Shown here piece by piece: positions 21,801-32,600 of a DNA stretch of 34,596 nucleotides (positions are counted from its first letter, which is position 1; each line of letters starts with the position of its first letter). The notes beneath the pieces were generated by a model that was not told the DNA's origin, searched no databases, and was given only the letters and a program-made list of their open reading frames with translations. Origin of the DNA: Echinococcus granulosus. Taxonomy: Eukaryota; Platyhelminthes; Cestoda; Cyclophyllidea; Taeniidae. The DNA is taken from positions 33,705 to 68,300 of the forward strand of contig NW_020170567.1 in assembly GCF_000524195.1 (NCBI RefSeq), read 5' to 3'. Both the position numbers and the translations under genes were made by a program.

Positions 21801-23468
21801 TTAAAAACCAAAGGTCGGGGTGGTTATCCAAATTTTATGCGATTCCTATAATGCTTGGGCAGATCTAGTTATTCACAGCAGGTGACTTTCTCTTATGCCT
21901 TCTTTGAAGCATCAGAGAAGGGTATCGCATTATTTGCAAATGTGTTAGGTATACCAGCACAACATAGCTGCCGAGTTATCCTTAATGCCATTATGGCATG
22001 AGTCATGAAGTAGCTTCGTTGTCAGAGTACCAAAGGCCCAGAAGATTGGGTAGATAAGCATGAGTAAGGTCCCGTTGCATTGATGTCGGGACCGGTTCGT
22101 CAAAGATTGGGAAGGTTCGTGTTTAATGCAGGTCTCACTATTATTATCTATCATGAAGAAATGAAAGTTAGGTAGGTGATTTTGGGAAGTGCACAGCATA
22201 TGCTATGGAGTAACATGTGCCTAATGCAGTCAGGATTGTTTGTATTCTTTCGAAGTTTGTTCAACCGGTCCCACCGGCGTGGCGTCAAACCTAGCTCTTG
22301 CAAAAATTTTATGCGGACCCAGTTCAAATACATAGAAGGATTGGGAAATCAAAGATCGCCGTAAAAATATAAAAAGACTGCATCACCAATGTAATTCATT
22401 CCGTCCTGTTCTAGCCACCGCGCGGCTCTGACCCTTTACTCGAAGAGCCAGGAAAACAACGGGTTAGCTACGCTGTAGAGCCAGCTGCTAAATAGGGAAT
22501 GAAGGCTCTCACTATCTTCATTTTTCATGTTATCTGATTGTTCGCTTTATTTGCCACACCTGTCTTTCTGTGCTTGAATTGCTTATCGTAAATATACTGC
22601 CTCTTCTTTTACTTGCGCAAATTTTCCAAATCTTTGGAGCATTTTCCTTCCATCTCGCCTTTTACATCATCATGAGCGGTCACCATGATTAATCCTCTGC
22701 ATCTATCATCACAGCTTTTTTCATTGAAATTAACTTCAAGCCAGGAATGAAGGCTGTAGGCTTTCATCCACAACGGTACAAAACTTTCCAGTCCACCGAC
22801 TTTTGTGTCCATACTCCCTCCTTTCTTTTGCAAACGCTTCTCTTTGTGGACGATTTGACCTTGCAGGTTGTTGGATTTACCCAGTTTTTGATCATGGTTT
22901 GGAACTTGAGCCTGAAATATTTGCTGAGTGGAGGCGACCCCAATAGCGGCATTCTACATCTAGTGATGTCTTTTTTTGTTTTTAAGGCTCCAGCACCATC
23001 AATGCAATCGCCAGCGCCATCACCACATCCGTCTAAAGAAGCGGCCTACCGCCCGAGGGTAAGCCTTAACGTTGGTCAGGAGCCGACAATGTGGCCTTGC
23101 ATGGTGTAGGGTTTACCCCGTTTTCGATTATGGTTTGGAACTTGAGCCTGAAATATTTGCTGAGTGGAGGCGACCTCAATAGCGGCATCCTACCTCTAGT
23201 GATGTCTTTTTTTGTTTTTAAGGCTCCAGCACCACCGGCCTACCGCCCGAGAGTAAGCCCTAACATTGGTCAGGGGCCACTGCCACCCGTACCTTCACGT
23301 CCGTCGGAAGATAAGACCTGGGAGAGTAGATTCAACTTCCCCAATGAAAACACATTCCCGCCACCGCCAGAGACCTACCGTGGGCCGCGAACCTATGTGC
23401 GGTGCCGCGTCAGTACGTTCCGTTACTACAGGATAGATCAGTTTGTCCCTCATGATCTCTACCCATAA
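12690..23468 (+). CDS. WIPF: WIP/verprolin family protein (WAS/WASL-interacting), five coding exons
   Basis: WIP proteins bind actin through an N-terminal WH2 motif and hold WASP/N-WASP through a C-terminal motif, controlling Arp2/3-driven actin assembly. Coding exons are 12690-12855, 16277-16398, 20916-21071, 22987-23058 and 23223-23468. The phases are 1, 0, 0, 0 and all junctions match (GTAAGT/CGTAG, GTGAGT/GCTTAG, GTAAGG/TTTAAG, GTAAGC/TTTAAG), giving 253 residues. Seen in order: poly-Pro (4-17), poly-Gly (19-26), and WH2 at 29-50 with FLADIRKGTVLKKV then NDRSA, which is shared with WIPF1. Then come a Gly-rich and basic/acidic linker (exon 2), a proline-rich exon 3 (KPQPAPVSPQKRPPSPSH), a repeated APAP...YRPR exon (4), and exon 5 with EDKTWESRFNF near residue 205, matching the WASP-binding EDEWESRFYF of human WIP. 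The protein is about half the length of human WIPF1 (503). The C-terminus after ETYRGPRTY is not conserved and could be intron read-through. An acceptor at 12674 implies an upstream 5' UTR exon. Which of the vertebrate paralogues it equals cannot be said. Confidence 0.85.
12856..16276 (+). other. WIPF intron 1
   Basis: A 3.4 kb intron, AT-rich with long T runs. It holds scattered open frames of 60-100 codons without family signature. I see no additional in-phase exon and no transposon domain. Confidence 0.6.
16277..16398 (+). CDS. WIPF: WIPF coding exon 2 (Gly-rich linker)
   Basis: The acceptor CTTTTCTCGTAG and donor GTGAGT bound a 122-nt exon. It starts in phase 1, as required by exon 1, and ends in phase 0. 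It encodes a linker with PPGGGGGVASPPK followed by a possible amphipathic helix DLRAELNAMCANRF. The Gly-rich part corresponds in position to the Gly-rich region after WH2 in WIPF1; the helix has no counterpart I can name. Confidence 0.7.
16955..17389 (+). other. unassigned 144-codon open frame inside WIPF intron 2
   Basis: This is the longest unexplained open frame in the window, on the same strand as the host gene. The predicted peptide has no signal peptide or membrane segment. It is mixed in composition (FWLEGVSGTHFATFTPDQFD, GCEICSIVRSMEIE) and looks more protein-like than random AT-rich translation. The first codon is not near an obvious acceptor. It could be a transposon or retrocopy remnant, or chance. 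I do not recognise it. Confidence 0.25.
17423..17589 (+). repeat. imperfect direct repeat pair in WIPF intron 2
   Basis: GATGTTGAAGCATGGAAGTT plus nine bases at 17423-17451 recurs, with three substitutions and a one-base indel, at 17562-17589. The spacing is 139 bp. The words between the copies do not continue the similarity, so this is a short repeat pair and not a tandem duplication of the whole segment. Confidence 0.6.
18259..18471 (-). pseudogene. possible PIF/Harbinger (HARBI1-like) transposase C-terminal scrap
   Basis: A 70-codon minus-strand frame contains NSLTTLACTLHNYFIVLE, which resembles the 'vV.AcC.LHNfl' segment near the end of the Harbinger DDE nuclease. It is preceded by RCSITAKKIVG, where 'RWRIl.kpi' is usual. 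No upstream DDE residues, Myb-like partner or terminal inverted repeats were found, so the call rests on one short motif. Confidence 0.3.
18770..19040 (+). repeat. degenerate GGATGAAT-type repeat
   Basis: Words of the type GGATGAAT, GATGAATG, GGATAGATGG and GTATGGATAC recur irregularly over about 270 bp. This is an eroded tetranucleotide repeat. A smaller cluster (TTGATGGATGAATGAAAA) lies at 20775-20800. The minus-strand open frame across it comes from the repeat and is not a gene. Confidence 0.6.
20916..21071 (+). CDS. WIPF: WIPF coding exon 3 (proline-rich)
   Basis: A pyrimidine-rich tract and GCTTAG precede this 156-nt, phase 0-0 exon, and GTAAGG follows it. It is clearly more GC-rich than the introns around it. 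It encodes 52 residues rich in Pro, Ser and Arg, with PVSPQKRPPSPSH, a plausible SH3-ligand type stretch. Both other frames and the opposite strand are also open across it, but only this frame joins its neighbours in phase. Confidence 0.75.
21072..22986 (+). other. WIPF intron 3
   Basis: A 1.9 kb intron ending in the first duplicated acceptor. No further in-phase proline-rich exon was found. The open frames on either strand (for example 21587-21381 minus, 21602-21868 plus) have no family signature. Confidence 0.55.
22858..23280 (+). repeat. tandem segmental duplication covering an intron end and WIPF exon
   Basis: Copy 1 (about 22858-23093) and copy 2 (about 23094-23280) are direct tandem repeats offset by 236 bp. 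Across the intronic part and first exon bases (about 126 bp) I count 7 mismatches, roughly 94% identity by hand. Copy 2 has lost an internal 42-bp block after GCTCCAGCACCA. Both polypyrimidine tracts and both TTTTTAAG acceptors are intact. The duplicated unit starts at CCTTGCA. Confidence 0.9.
22987..23058 (+). CDS. WIPF: WIPF coding exon 4 (first copy of duplicated exon)
   Basis: This 72-nt exon starts in phase 0 after TTTTTGTTTTTAAG and ends AGG|GTAAGC in phase 0. It encodes 24 residues beginning APAPSMQSPAPS and ending AAYRPR. It is the upstream copy of a tandem duplication; the downstream copy begins exon 5 and lacks 42 nt (14 codons). Because the exon is symmetric it can be included or skipped without changing the frame. 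If its donor is ignored, the frame runs to a stop at 23107 and the protein would lack the WASP-binding motif. Confidence 0.7.
23223..23468 (+). CDS. WIPF: WIPF coding exon 5 (WASP-binding motif)
   Basis: This exon starts in phase 0 after a TTTTTGTTTTTAAG acceptor identical to that of exon 4. Its opening APAPPAYRPR repeats exon 4 in shorter form. It then runs through VSPNIGQGPLPPVPSRPSED into TWESRFNF and PPPPETY, the WASP/N-WASP binding segment. A stop follows at 23466-23468. The tail after about 23400 (residues CRVSTFRYYRID) resembles nothing in WIP proteins, so a further splice (for example at the GTGCGG near 23397) to an unseen last exon is possible. Confidence 0.8.
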   Translation, partial: APAPPAYRPRVSPNIGQGPLPPVPSRPSEDKTWESRFNFPNENTFPPPPETYRGPRTYVRCRVSTFRYYRIDQFVPHDLYP

Positions 23469-26400
23469 TTGCGCTAGATTTTGCGCTTCGATAGAATCGT
23501 TTATCTTTAATTTACTGATAGATTTAAAGATGGTGTAGGATTTGATAAGGAATGCTTTATTTCGCATTGCTAGATGTCTTTCCTTTTGTGCTTAAAGGTT
23601 ATCTAAGACGCTCGTCCGCTTCATTTGGTTCTAGCTAAGGCTGAAATGCGATTTGGTCGTCCCATTCCACACAAGCGGATCTAGTTCCTCTTGCGATTGC
23701 ATTTGGTGCTGACGAAATAATTTTAAATTTTTTGGTACCCTATTTTTTGATGCCCTTTTTAATGCGGATAAAGAAATGAAGATGTACTTTTCGTAAGTGA
23801 ATCTGACTTTCTCGTTCTTTTAAAAGTGTCATTTTTGATTCCTTGTAAAAATGTTGTAGACTAGTCGCCACTTGGTCTTTCTTTTTCCATCAAGATGAAA
23901 TAGGTTTTGTTGACGAAGTGAAGGACTGACTTTTTTGAGGGTATTTATAGAAGAGCCTGTATTTTGATAACCTTTTAGAACTATGACGGGAACCTTTTGA
24001 GATAAAAGTTGGTATTTTTTTGTTGATACTTAAGTAAATTTGAGTTTAGCATTATTCGCTATTTATTCCTTTTATTTTTTAAGGATGTAAACGAACCCTC
24101 CCATTCGGATTTCATTTCAGGACAGTATTTTGACGTCTTGGTGGTTTTAGGATCGTTACTTTAGAAAAAAAAAAGCTTTTTTAAGTTTACATTGGGAAAA
24201 ATTGGTCATTTAGACTTAAAAATGGTGTAAAGTTTTGAAAATTTCTGTCTAGTTCTTACTGCTCTTTTGCATTAGGGGTTTGTTCGCCCATTTCCAACGC
24301 TCCATCGAATACAATTCAGTATTCTGATATCATTTTTTGAATTTTCTTTAGGCATACTATTGATTCTGCCTTCAAATTTGGTGAGGACAGCTTCGTGCCC
24401 TAGGATGTCGGGTGTTTCATGGTTCCTTGATTTAGCGCAATTTAGCTTGACACTTAATACCGTTTTTGAGGGCATTTCAGAAATTGTTTTAGCGATGTTC
24501 CAAATTTTTGTTGGAAACGGTGATGATGGGGGAGTAGGAAGAGAAGTTGTTTTAGCATGCGATCATTTCCTTCTCTCAAGCCGGTTGCCTCTACAGCAGT
24601 CTAGTATGAATTGTCACTCCTTAAAGTGAGGATGGTTGCGAAGACCACACATGAAACCAATTCAAGAGGTAGGAATCGTATTCCACCACGCAGAGAGGCG
24701 ACTTTGTGCTTAGTAGCAGTCTCAAGTTTACCTGAAGGCGTTATCTACTAGTGAATCGAAATTGTCAGTGTTTTAAGCTCCCTCATTTTTATGGACTGGG
24801 GCTTCCATTATTCGTGTGGTCTGGACCCCATCGAGCTCCCAACTGGAGGAGCAATAGATAAGGTTGCGGAGTTGTTGCCTTTATTACTCAACATGCGTGC
24901 ACGAACTCGGCGGCTGGCTAGCGTAGAATATCGGAGGCCGAGTCTGAGCCCTGGTCTGGGTCACCGATCCCCTTGATCACGTATACTTGGCACATATTTG
25001 ATCGAAATTGTACTTAGGATAAATATTGGTGCACTTAAAGTGCAGCTGATGTAATAACCAGCCAATCGCGAAGGAGTGAGCAAGAGCGAGATGTCTGGAA
25101 TGCTGGAGAATTAAGTGCAAAGCGAAGACGTGTAGGGAATCAAATACAAGCGTTTTTGTGGTGCTGTAGGTATTTCCAGCAGTCTGAAATACCCTACTAG
25201 TGTACTGGATGCTGATTCCCCTGAATCCTCAGCTAAGTACATTGATGACTAGGAAGAATAAAAGTACCTTGGAACTGACGGGAGGTGTTGAAGAGATTAC
25301 AAGAAAGTTGAACTTATAGGTGTTGGACCCATCACTGGTGGTCTTAGTCATGGGTACCAAATGGCATTTAAAAAAGTAGATGCTAACATTTAGCCGTTAG
25401 TTCTTTGACGTGATCTACTACGAGGAAAACTCAATGAGTACCTGTATTACCACTAAGATGTCGGCAAGGAAAAGTAAGGGGAACTGTAATTCCCATGAAA
25501 GTCTGGGGCTTGTCTGAAATCAGGGATGTTAGCAATTATTCTTACTGAACTTATTCTCTATTTCCACAAGAAAAAACACTAATTTGTCTCATGGGTGTAC
25601 ATAGTAGTGTCCTACCCCCCTTGGTAGCGGGTCTAACCAAATGCTCTCTTTTTCATTCTCAATTTAGATGAGGATTCCTTTTGATAAGATTATGAAGCCA
25701 TGGACTCTTTCGAAATCCCTGGACTTGTGCCTTCCGCTAGCGTTCTCTACGTCTTCTGCAGCCTTTCTTATTGACTTATTCATTCACAAAAATCGTTCCT
25801 TTGTGTAATCCGCAGGCATCAATGATCATGTCTCCGCCACCCTTAAAAATTGAATTAAAGGCGAAAATTAGTTTCTTTTTTTCTCTGGATTATGTTCGGC
25901 TTTTGTTCTTGTCTTTATTTTCGATGCAAACATTTTCTTTTTTACTAAAATTTGGTACAGTTTTTCAACTTTTGCTGCGTTTTTTTTCGTCATTTTAAGA
26001 CAGCGTTTTGGTTTTACGCCCAAAATCGGCATCACACAATAAGTGGTACAATCTGAAACTCGGCGTAGAACGTTATCTAGACTGGCTACCTATGCGTACA
26101 AGTCTGCTTAACTTACCCAGTATCAAAAATCATGCAACCCATTCAGTAGCTTATTTTGGTTCTCCGTTCTTATGCTACTTGTTAATTGCAAGCAGTGCGT
26201 ATTCTTAGCAACAGTTAACGCATGGATTTGCAGGCCTCATGTTGCGTGCTTAGTGTTTTTCGAAGATCGTTTTCTTTTCCTTCGCTTTCCTCACTCATAG
26301 GTGGGAGTGTCTGATTTTCGATGAAATTACGGTCGCATAAGACGGTTGGGTGATTTTTTTATTTGGGGAGGAGAGAGGTCCCAAATTCCACTACGCTGCT

Positions 26401-29400
26401 TCTGTCTGAGTTTACATTATTTTGTGAAGTACTTAGGTTTTTAAGCAGGCTCAAATTGTTGCTGTAGGCACTTGCTTTGTCATACAGGACTATGTGACCT
26501 GCAAGGTGTTTGAAACACCATCAAGAGGGGAGCCTTATTGCTGAAAATTTATGGCCTGAATTCCGAAATCAGCTGGAATCTCGACTTATTTTACACCAGT
26601 AAAATAGGCTTTTCCATAATCACTACTGATTTGATCAACATCTCGTAAATGTGTGCATGGACGAACGGATGGACAGATCATTCCAATCCACGTCAATGGA
26701 TGGATGACACAGGAGTAGATAAATCGAATAGTAGAGGTTAGATACAACATGGGTGGAGTTGGAGTAAGTAGATGACTTTACTGGTGTCTCAGGGAGGAGT
26801 TGTTGAATTAATGGATAGATGAATGAAGGATAGAAGCATTGATGCTTTAGAAGTGCATGGATGTTCAATGAAGGCTTGGTGGATGAACTGATAGGACTCG
26901 GGTGGATGAATCGGTAACAGTTCATTTGATCGCCTGGTGAAAGAATGATTAGACCGTTGAAGTTCCTAATTGTATGTGTTTTAACCGATCAAATGAAGCT
27001 ACCAATGGTGGTGTGCTAGGGAGCCTTCCAAACTGATCTAATTGTGAGGGACTGTTAATTGCTGTGGTGAAATAATTCCCGCATCATATTTTTTTGACAG
27101 CCGTTTAGGTACAGTCATTCACTTCAATGCCACCTCCGTGAAATTAGGCAAGACAGGAGCACCTACCCTACTGGCGCCTTCGCTTAGTAGAGTCTAAGAA
27201 GGCTCCAACACTGTAGACTATTCCCATCTTTCATATTCCATTGTCTACCCCAGAGACATTATTAGTAGATTAAGAACTTCCCCCAATCAAGGAGTGTATT
27301 TTTGATTGTCTATTTGAGTCATCAACTAGACACGCTATTTTGCCTGCTTTTTTGTCCAATTTCTTTGATCCTCTCGGAGGAGGTAAGATGTTAGCACTAA
27401 TTTTGGATATGTTTAAAGGGTGAGACTTTCTACTCAGGTAAGGACGATCGAATTGGGAGTTGATCTTTCAGTGAAATGGTGAATCAGGGTATTAAGTTAT
27501 GCCAACAAGTAAGCTGAGTTGATATTTAACAATCTACGCCTGTCTTAAAAAGCCTTTAAAATGCAAAAAGTGTTGAAGAATTGACCTACAAGGAATTTTG
27601 ACAGCCCTCGGGCTTTGTAACAACAAAAAATAGATCTTGTGAACAATAATCAGATGATAAGGAAAGTGGTCGTTCAGAAAGACGCTGTGATAATTGTTGA
27701 GGAAATGAAAGAAAAGTGATCAGGTTGAGAGCCGAAGGTGTGAGCTATGAAATCACCCTTTTCGTATGAAAGTCAATATGGGGTCTTTCGTATCACATGT
27801 CTATTGCTTCTACTAGATGAACTGCATTAGAGGCTGAATCACATCACAACGAGCTTACCTGGAGACCAGTCAAAGGCCAGATACGGCTGAACAACGAATA
27901 GGTTCACAACCTGGCAGAACCTGATTGGTTCCTGATCCACTATTACCCTTACTGACTATTTGCGGTAGTGGCGTTAGGGTTAGCCATGACTCCGACACAG
28001 GTGGCCATCTTCGCCCGTGCATTCGGTGCATAAACCAGCGGTATGCCAGTCATCGGATCCAACAAATGGGATGGCTTAGAATTTCTTTCGTAGACGAATC
28101 ACAACTTGGGTTTAACATTTGTGACCATACAGTAAAAAATTACTGGATTTGATTTGAGGGACTCCTGGGTTGGTAGTTACATCTGAGTATGAATACTTTC
28201 GCTTCCATACCGGCAAACATGTTGGCATCCCGAGTTTCGACACATATTTGGACACTTCTGGACTAGGCGTTGCAAGAGTAGTGACTGGGTAGGTACGTTG
28301 GGATTACCATCGGGACAGCAACGAAGTTGATGTGAGGCTTTGCCTCATGCGGTGGATTATCATTGATTTAGGGGTCAATAGGGGGTTCGATGTAAAGGGA
28401 TGAATGCGAAAGAAGCCGAGATGGGTGGACCTGAAATAGCTGGGCGAAATACCTAGTGGAGGAGCAGTAAAGACTCTCCTAGTGGGAATTCCAGTATGAA
28501 TCTCCTCATTTCGCAAAGTATGCTCCTGTGTAGGTCAGATTGTTGCAAGTTCGTTTGTCATACGAGTCGGTTAGGTTAGAACTCATCCGATGCGTTTTTA
28601 AAGGCATTTTCCTTTTGTTCTGTTTCTAAAAGAGCCGTAGTAAAATAACCAGATTAAAAGGCAATGCTGGTTGTTAAATGCAAGTGGGATGGGGAGAAAG
28701 TCAGCAGTCAAATTTCTGCAAATTGAGGCAATTTGAGTTTGTTAAGAGAGAAACCTACCACAAGTGTTTAATGTTTGTTGTTACTATTGAACAGTTTTGC
28801 GTGCATGGGGTATGATTAAAAGTGAGACTAAGCTTGAATTTTGGAGGACATTCATCCGTAATCTTCACCCATTACATGTGTACTGATCTTTCAAGCTCAC
28901 GTGCTTTTCAGCCTAATTAGATAAAGGATCTAGATCCACAACTGGCCTTAGAAATTTGTCGTATGTTAAAGGGCACGATAATATATATGAATACCCGACA
29001 CACACAATAATGTCATTACTGGTGCATTCAAATCTTGTCACCCAATTGAACATGCTCACTTTATCTTTGGTATCTCTGTGGTTGACCGCGGTTGGTGAAA
29101 ATGGTGAGGGAGCGAATTGTTCGTCTCCTTTATAACTTACTTGCCGTATTTAGCAGTAATTGAAGGTCCCTAATGAGTAATAACTTTCGTGAAAGACACA
29201 GGATCTTACTGTATTTCTATTATTCTACCAAAAGTGTCGTAATGCAGTTAACTATTTCTTTCTGGCAGTCATTTGTTTTAGGCGCCCAACTTTTTGCGGT
29301 TACCATTTTTCATTCCATTTCGGAACTTTCATATACATTAGAGTCTGTTCTTTGATTGAAGTTGATGTTTTCTATCGTGGTTTATAGTTTATTGGTCCCT

Positions 29401-29593
29401 TAAACTCTATCTGTCCCGTATACCTATTACTTTATGATGCTCTTTTCTAGTCGTCTATGCTGAGTTTAGCTAATCAATTTTAATCATTTAAATGTTTTCT
29501 AGCATTATTTCTAAGTGGGTTCAAATGTGGTCATTTTCATGACGGGTTTCCAAAACCCGCATTTTTCTCATTGAATCTCTACCCTTCTTTCAG
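23469..29593. other. intergenic region between WIPF and DNAJC13
   Basis: About 6.1 kb with no recognised exon. T-rich stretches just after WIPF (23700-24250) suit a 3' UTR, but I could not choose a polyadenylation signal. 24790-24985 and 27850-28100 are less AT-rich and could be old repeats; neither shows a protein motif. The tract at 26635-26935 is a degenerate microsatellite. 28300-28460 has weaker words of the same kind. The DNAJC13 promoter should lie in the last kilobase or so. Confidence 0.5.
26635..26935 (+). repeat. degenerate TGGATGGATGA-type repeat
   Basis: TGGACGAACGGATGGACAGA, TGGATGGATGA, GGATAGATGAATGAAGGATAG and GGTGGATGAATCGG occur across 300 bp, the best preserved of the repeat tracts in the window. 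A 96-codon minus-strand frame over it, rich in Ser, His, Pro and Tyr, is a by-product of the repeat. Confidence 0.7.
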
Positions 29594-29676
29594 GTTGGTG
29601 ATAAACGCCATCCAAAGATGCAGTCAAATGTAAATTTGGCTAGCTATCTCGTAACAAAAAATGCATGGAAGGGCAG
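29594..29676 (+). CDS. DNAJC13: DNAJC13 first coding exon
   Basis: The acceptor CTTCTTTCAG ends at 29593. 24 nt of 5' UTR precede the ATG at 29618. It encodes MQSNVNLASYLVTKNAWKG and two bases of the next codon; the donor is GTTTGT. Position and sequence match the start of RME-8 proteins. Confidence 0.85.
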
Positions 29677-32600
29677 GTTTGTTTAAATTCTTACTCTTTA
29701 AAATCTCTGTCAAATTTGTGATCTCCGAAATTTTTTTGTTAAAAGCTTTGACCACTTGTGCTCTTTGAGACTTCTACCTTTGTAAGGCTGAATCCTCCTC
29801 TGTTCATTCTGCTCCCTTTTTACACGCGTTACTACGCCTTTTAGCATTAGTAAAGTCGAAGGATGGGCTGGTTCGACTTTCAGGTTTTTTGGAATTCTAG
29901 CTTTCCTCATCATTTAAACGCTATCCTAGTTTTCTCGATAGATTGCGTCTGTCTTATTGTCTTCTCTTCCTGAAACCTTGGACGGTTCTTATTATTGTCT
30001 TTCAGCTACAAAAGAGTTCTGTCAGTAGGCACACAAGGCATAACCACTTATCGAAAGGACAATCTTCGTGTCACCAATCAGGTTTGTTCTTTTTGGCTAT
30101 ATCTGGGTCCTTGAGCAGTTTTTTGGCCCTGTATTTTTAAAGTTTGCAGTAACAGGTAAATTTGTCAATAGGCTATTCTATTGTTTGGGCTTATATTTTC
30201 TCCTTTGGTAGTGGCTCTACCAGGAAATCTTCGCTATTCGGGCAGATAGCGTAGGATCTAAGGCGGGGAGTGTGAATAATCAACAGAAATTTAATCTGGT
30301 TGCTGGGGGACCTGGCGGACGCAAGGATATGTCATTTTCGTCTGAGTATCGTACGGACATTTTAACTGATATGCTAGTAAGTGGTGATTGCACTTCATTC
30401 AAAACTTTTTGTTGCATATTTGAATGGTCGTACTCAAAAGGTTTTTAGTACAACAACTAGTTCTAGAAGAGTTTTTCACTAACAGGATGAAAAAGTCTGT
30501 TCAACTCATTCTGCTCACTGGATATGAATCTCATTAAGCACAAAGACCTATTTTTGTATAAGAATCGTTGCGGCTACTGCAGTCTTAATGGATAAGTGGT
30601 CTTGAATTCACTTCGCAAATAACGGAGCATGACCAATTGGAAATTCCTGATAACTCCACTGCGAATCTCACTGTAGAGGGTTGATGTCAAAAAAGCTGCT
30701 TGAGTGATTTTGCAGACGCAATCTAATAAACTAGGTTGAAATTTGACACAGCTGCTGTCTCGTTTGTAGAGATTTCGAAGCTTATTTGCGGAAGAACCTC
30801 AACCTAACGTTGTAAGTTTGATTCATCCGCTCCTTCCCCTATGTGTTTCAAGTTCTTTTGTGGATGAATTTTTGCCCTTCTGTGTACTTTTACGGCTGCA
30901 GTGTCATTCGGATTTTGCTATATTTAACCGAATTAGCTACCACGTAACCTTTGTATGACTGGAAGATTAAACTCTGCTGTAGTGTGATCATGGTAGTACC
31001 TGAAACCTGATCCCGGTTTTCCACCTATTTCTAGACTTTTGTTTTAAAAGCTCATTCTTCTCATCACGAACATAATTCTCCCTTGACTTTGTGTTCATAC
31101 TCTTTTTTTGCTGCTACTTCCTAGCCCATGTGAACTTGAGCCTGTCATCAACCGAGACACTGTAGATGGGCCTCTCGGCCACATTTTACGCTTCCACAAC
31201 CGCTTCAGCAACCGCTATTCTTATTCTTGTACTTCTTGATTGTGGCTCTAGCTGGTTGTGCGTCCGCAACCCTGCATCCGTAACACCTGTTTGGCATTTT
31301 TTTCACCCATGAGCAACTAGGAGGGAAAAACTTAATGTGTTATTTGACAGGGATGATTTCGGGTTCTCATAACGTGCATCCATACACACGAATCATCTAT
31401 CCGTTACGTTTTACTTCCCCGTCGACTCAATCCGCGTACGATTTTTTTCAACGGTAAGGCCAGTTAACTTGCCAGGCACGATTTCTCTCCATCATTGGCC
31501 CAGGTGGTAGTTAATAAAACTGAGTAACCACATGTAGATGTAATGAATGGAAGCGGTAAATTTATTTATCTGTCCTTCTTAGGCTACGCGTAATGAGCTA
31601 GCACCACAAGCTCATTTGAAGCAGGCCCGGGAGGGGGGAATAGTCCAATAGTGTTTCGCTTAGGAACGAAACACTGGAACAAATCTTATACCACATCTAG
31701 GACATGAAATCTAGTTTTTACATCGAAAATGTCTCTTCTAATGTTTGCTTTGCGGATTCATTTTTGAGAACCCGAGTGTCATATTGATTTCCTTGTTAAG
31801 CCTTAAACAGCTAGTTGAATCTACTCTGTCCTCACATTTATCAGCTCGGAAGCAAACATGTCTTATCATTGTTTGAAAGGTGTTATCAGTGTCAAGAGCC
31901 ATCGTTAGGATGCAATGAATGCAAAAAGCATTACCAAATCGTAACAGTAATCAAATCCCTTTTTTGCATTTCTAGAAACTTTCAGCAGTGAGAGTCACGT
32001 GGTCAGAGAAAGAAAAACCCGTTTTCCTTGAGATTACTCCCATTTCAATCGATCAAATTGACCAGGTCACGGGTACGAGGGTCGCCTGCTATGCCTATCG
32101 CGATATCCAGTACCTTGCTCAGGTGCGGCATTAGTCTAACAAAACAGTAGCAATTACCTCACGAGTTTTGGACTCATTTCTGATGACGTTTGCCTTTTAG
32201 GTCACTGGTCTCCAAGGTGCATTTGCCATTGTCTGCGGAAGTCAAGAACGCATTGTAAGTAAAATTTAACGTGTTTGCTATCTTTAATACTATTTTTTTC
32301 CATTCAGCATCTCTTCCGGTGTTCTGATCCTGTCAGTCTCATGAACGCAGCCGCAGAAGCAGCCGCTTTGTATCTAGGCTTCATTCTCAATCGATCACTT
32401 GCACCTCTAACTGTTGATTGGTGCCGTGAGATGCGCCTAGGCCCGATGGCGACGTGGGTTGTATAATTGACAATCTACCTCTTTAATAGGCCCGAGAATA
32501 TGATATCGACGGCGGAGTTTGTGTTACAGAAGGTTGCGCCTTACCGTCATGGCAGCGGTGCACCACCACTTTCGAGAACTCTCTGTCTGACGGATTGTCT

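Noticed and set aside
22764..23109. Open frame continuing through the intron part of the duplication (MVWNLSLKYLL...)
   Set aside because: Differences between the two copies are mostly amino-acid changing and the acceptor lies inside it, so it is intron that happens to be open.
26635..26925. 96-codon minus-strand frame
   Set aside because: It lies in the degenerate TGGATGAA-type repeat; its composition comes from the repeat.
27970..27990. TTAGGGTTAG telomere-like word
   Set aside because: Only about one and a half units; not a telomeric tract.
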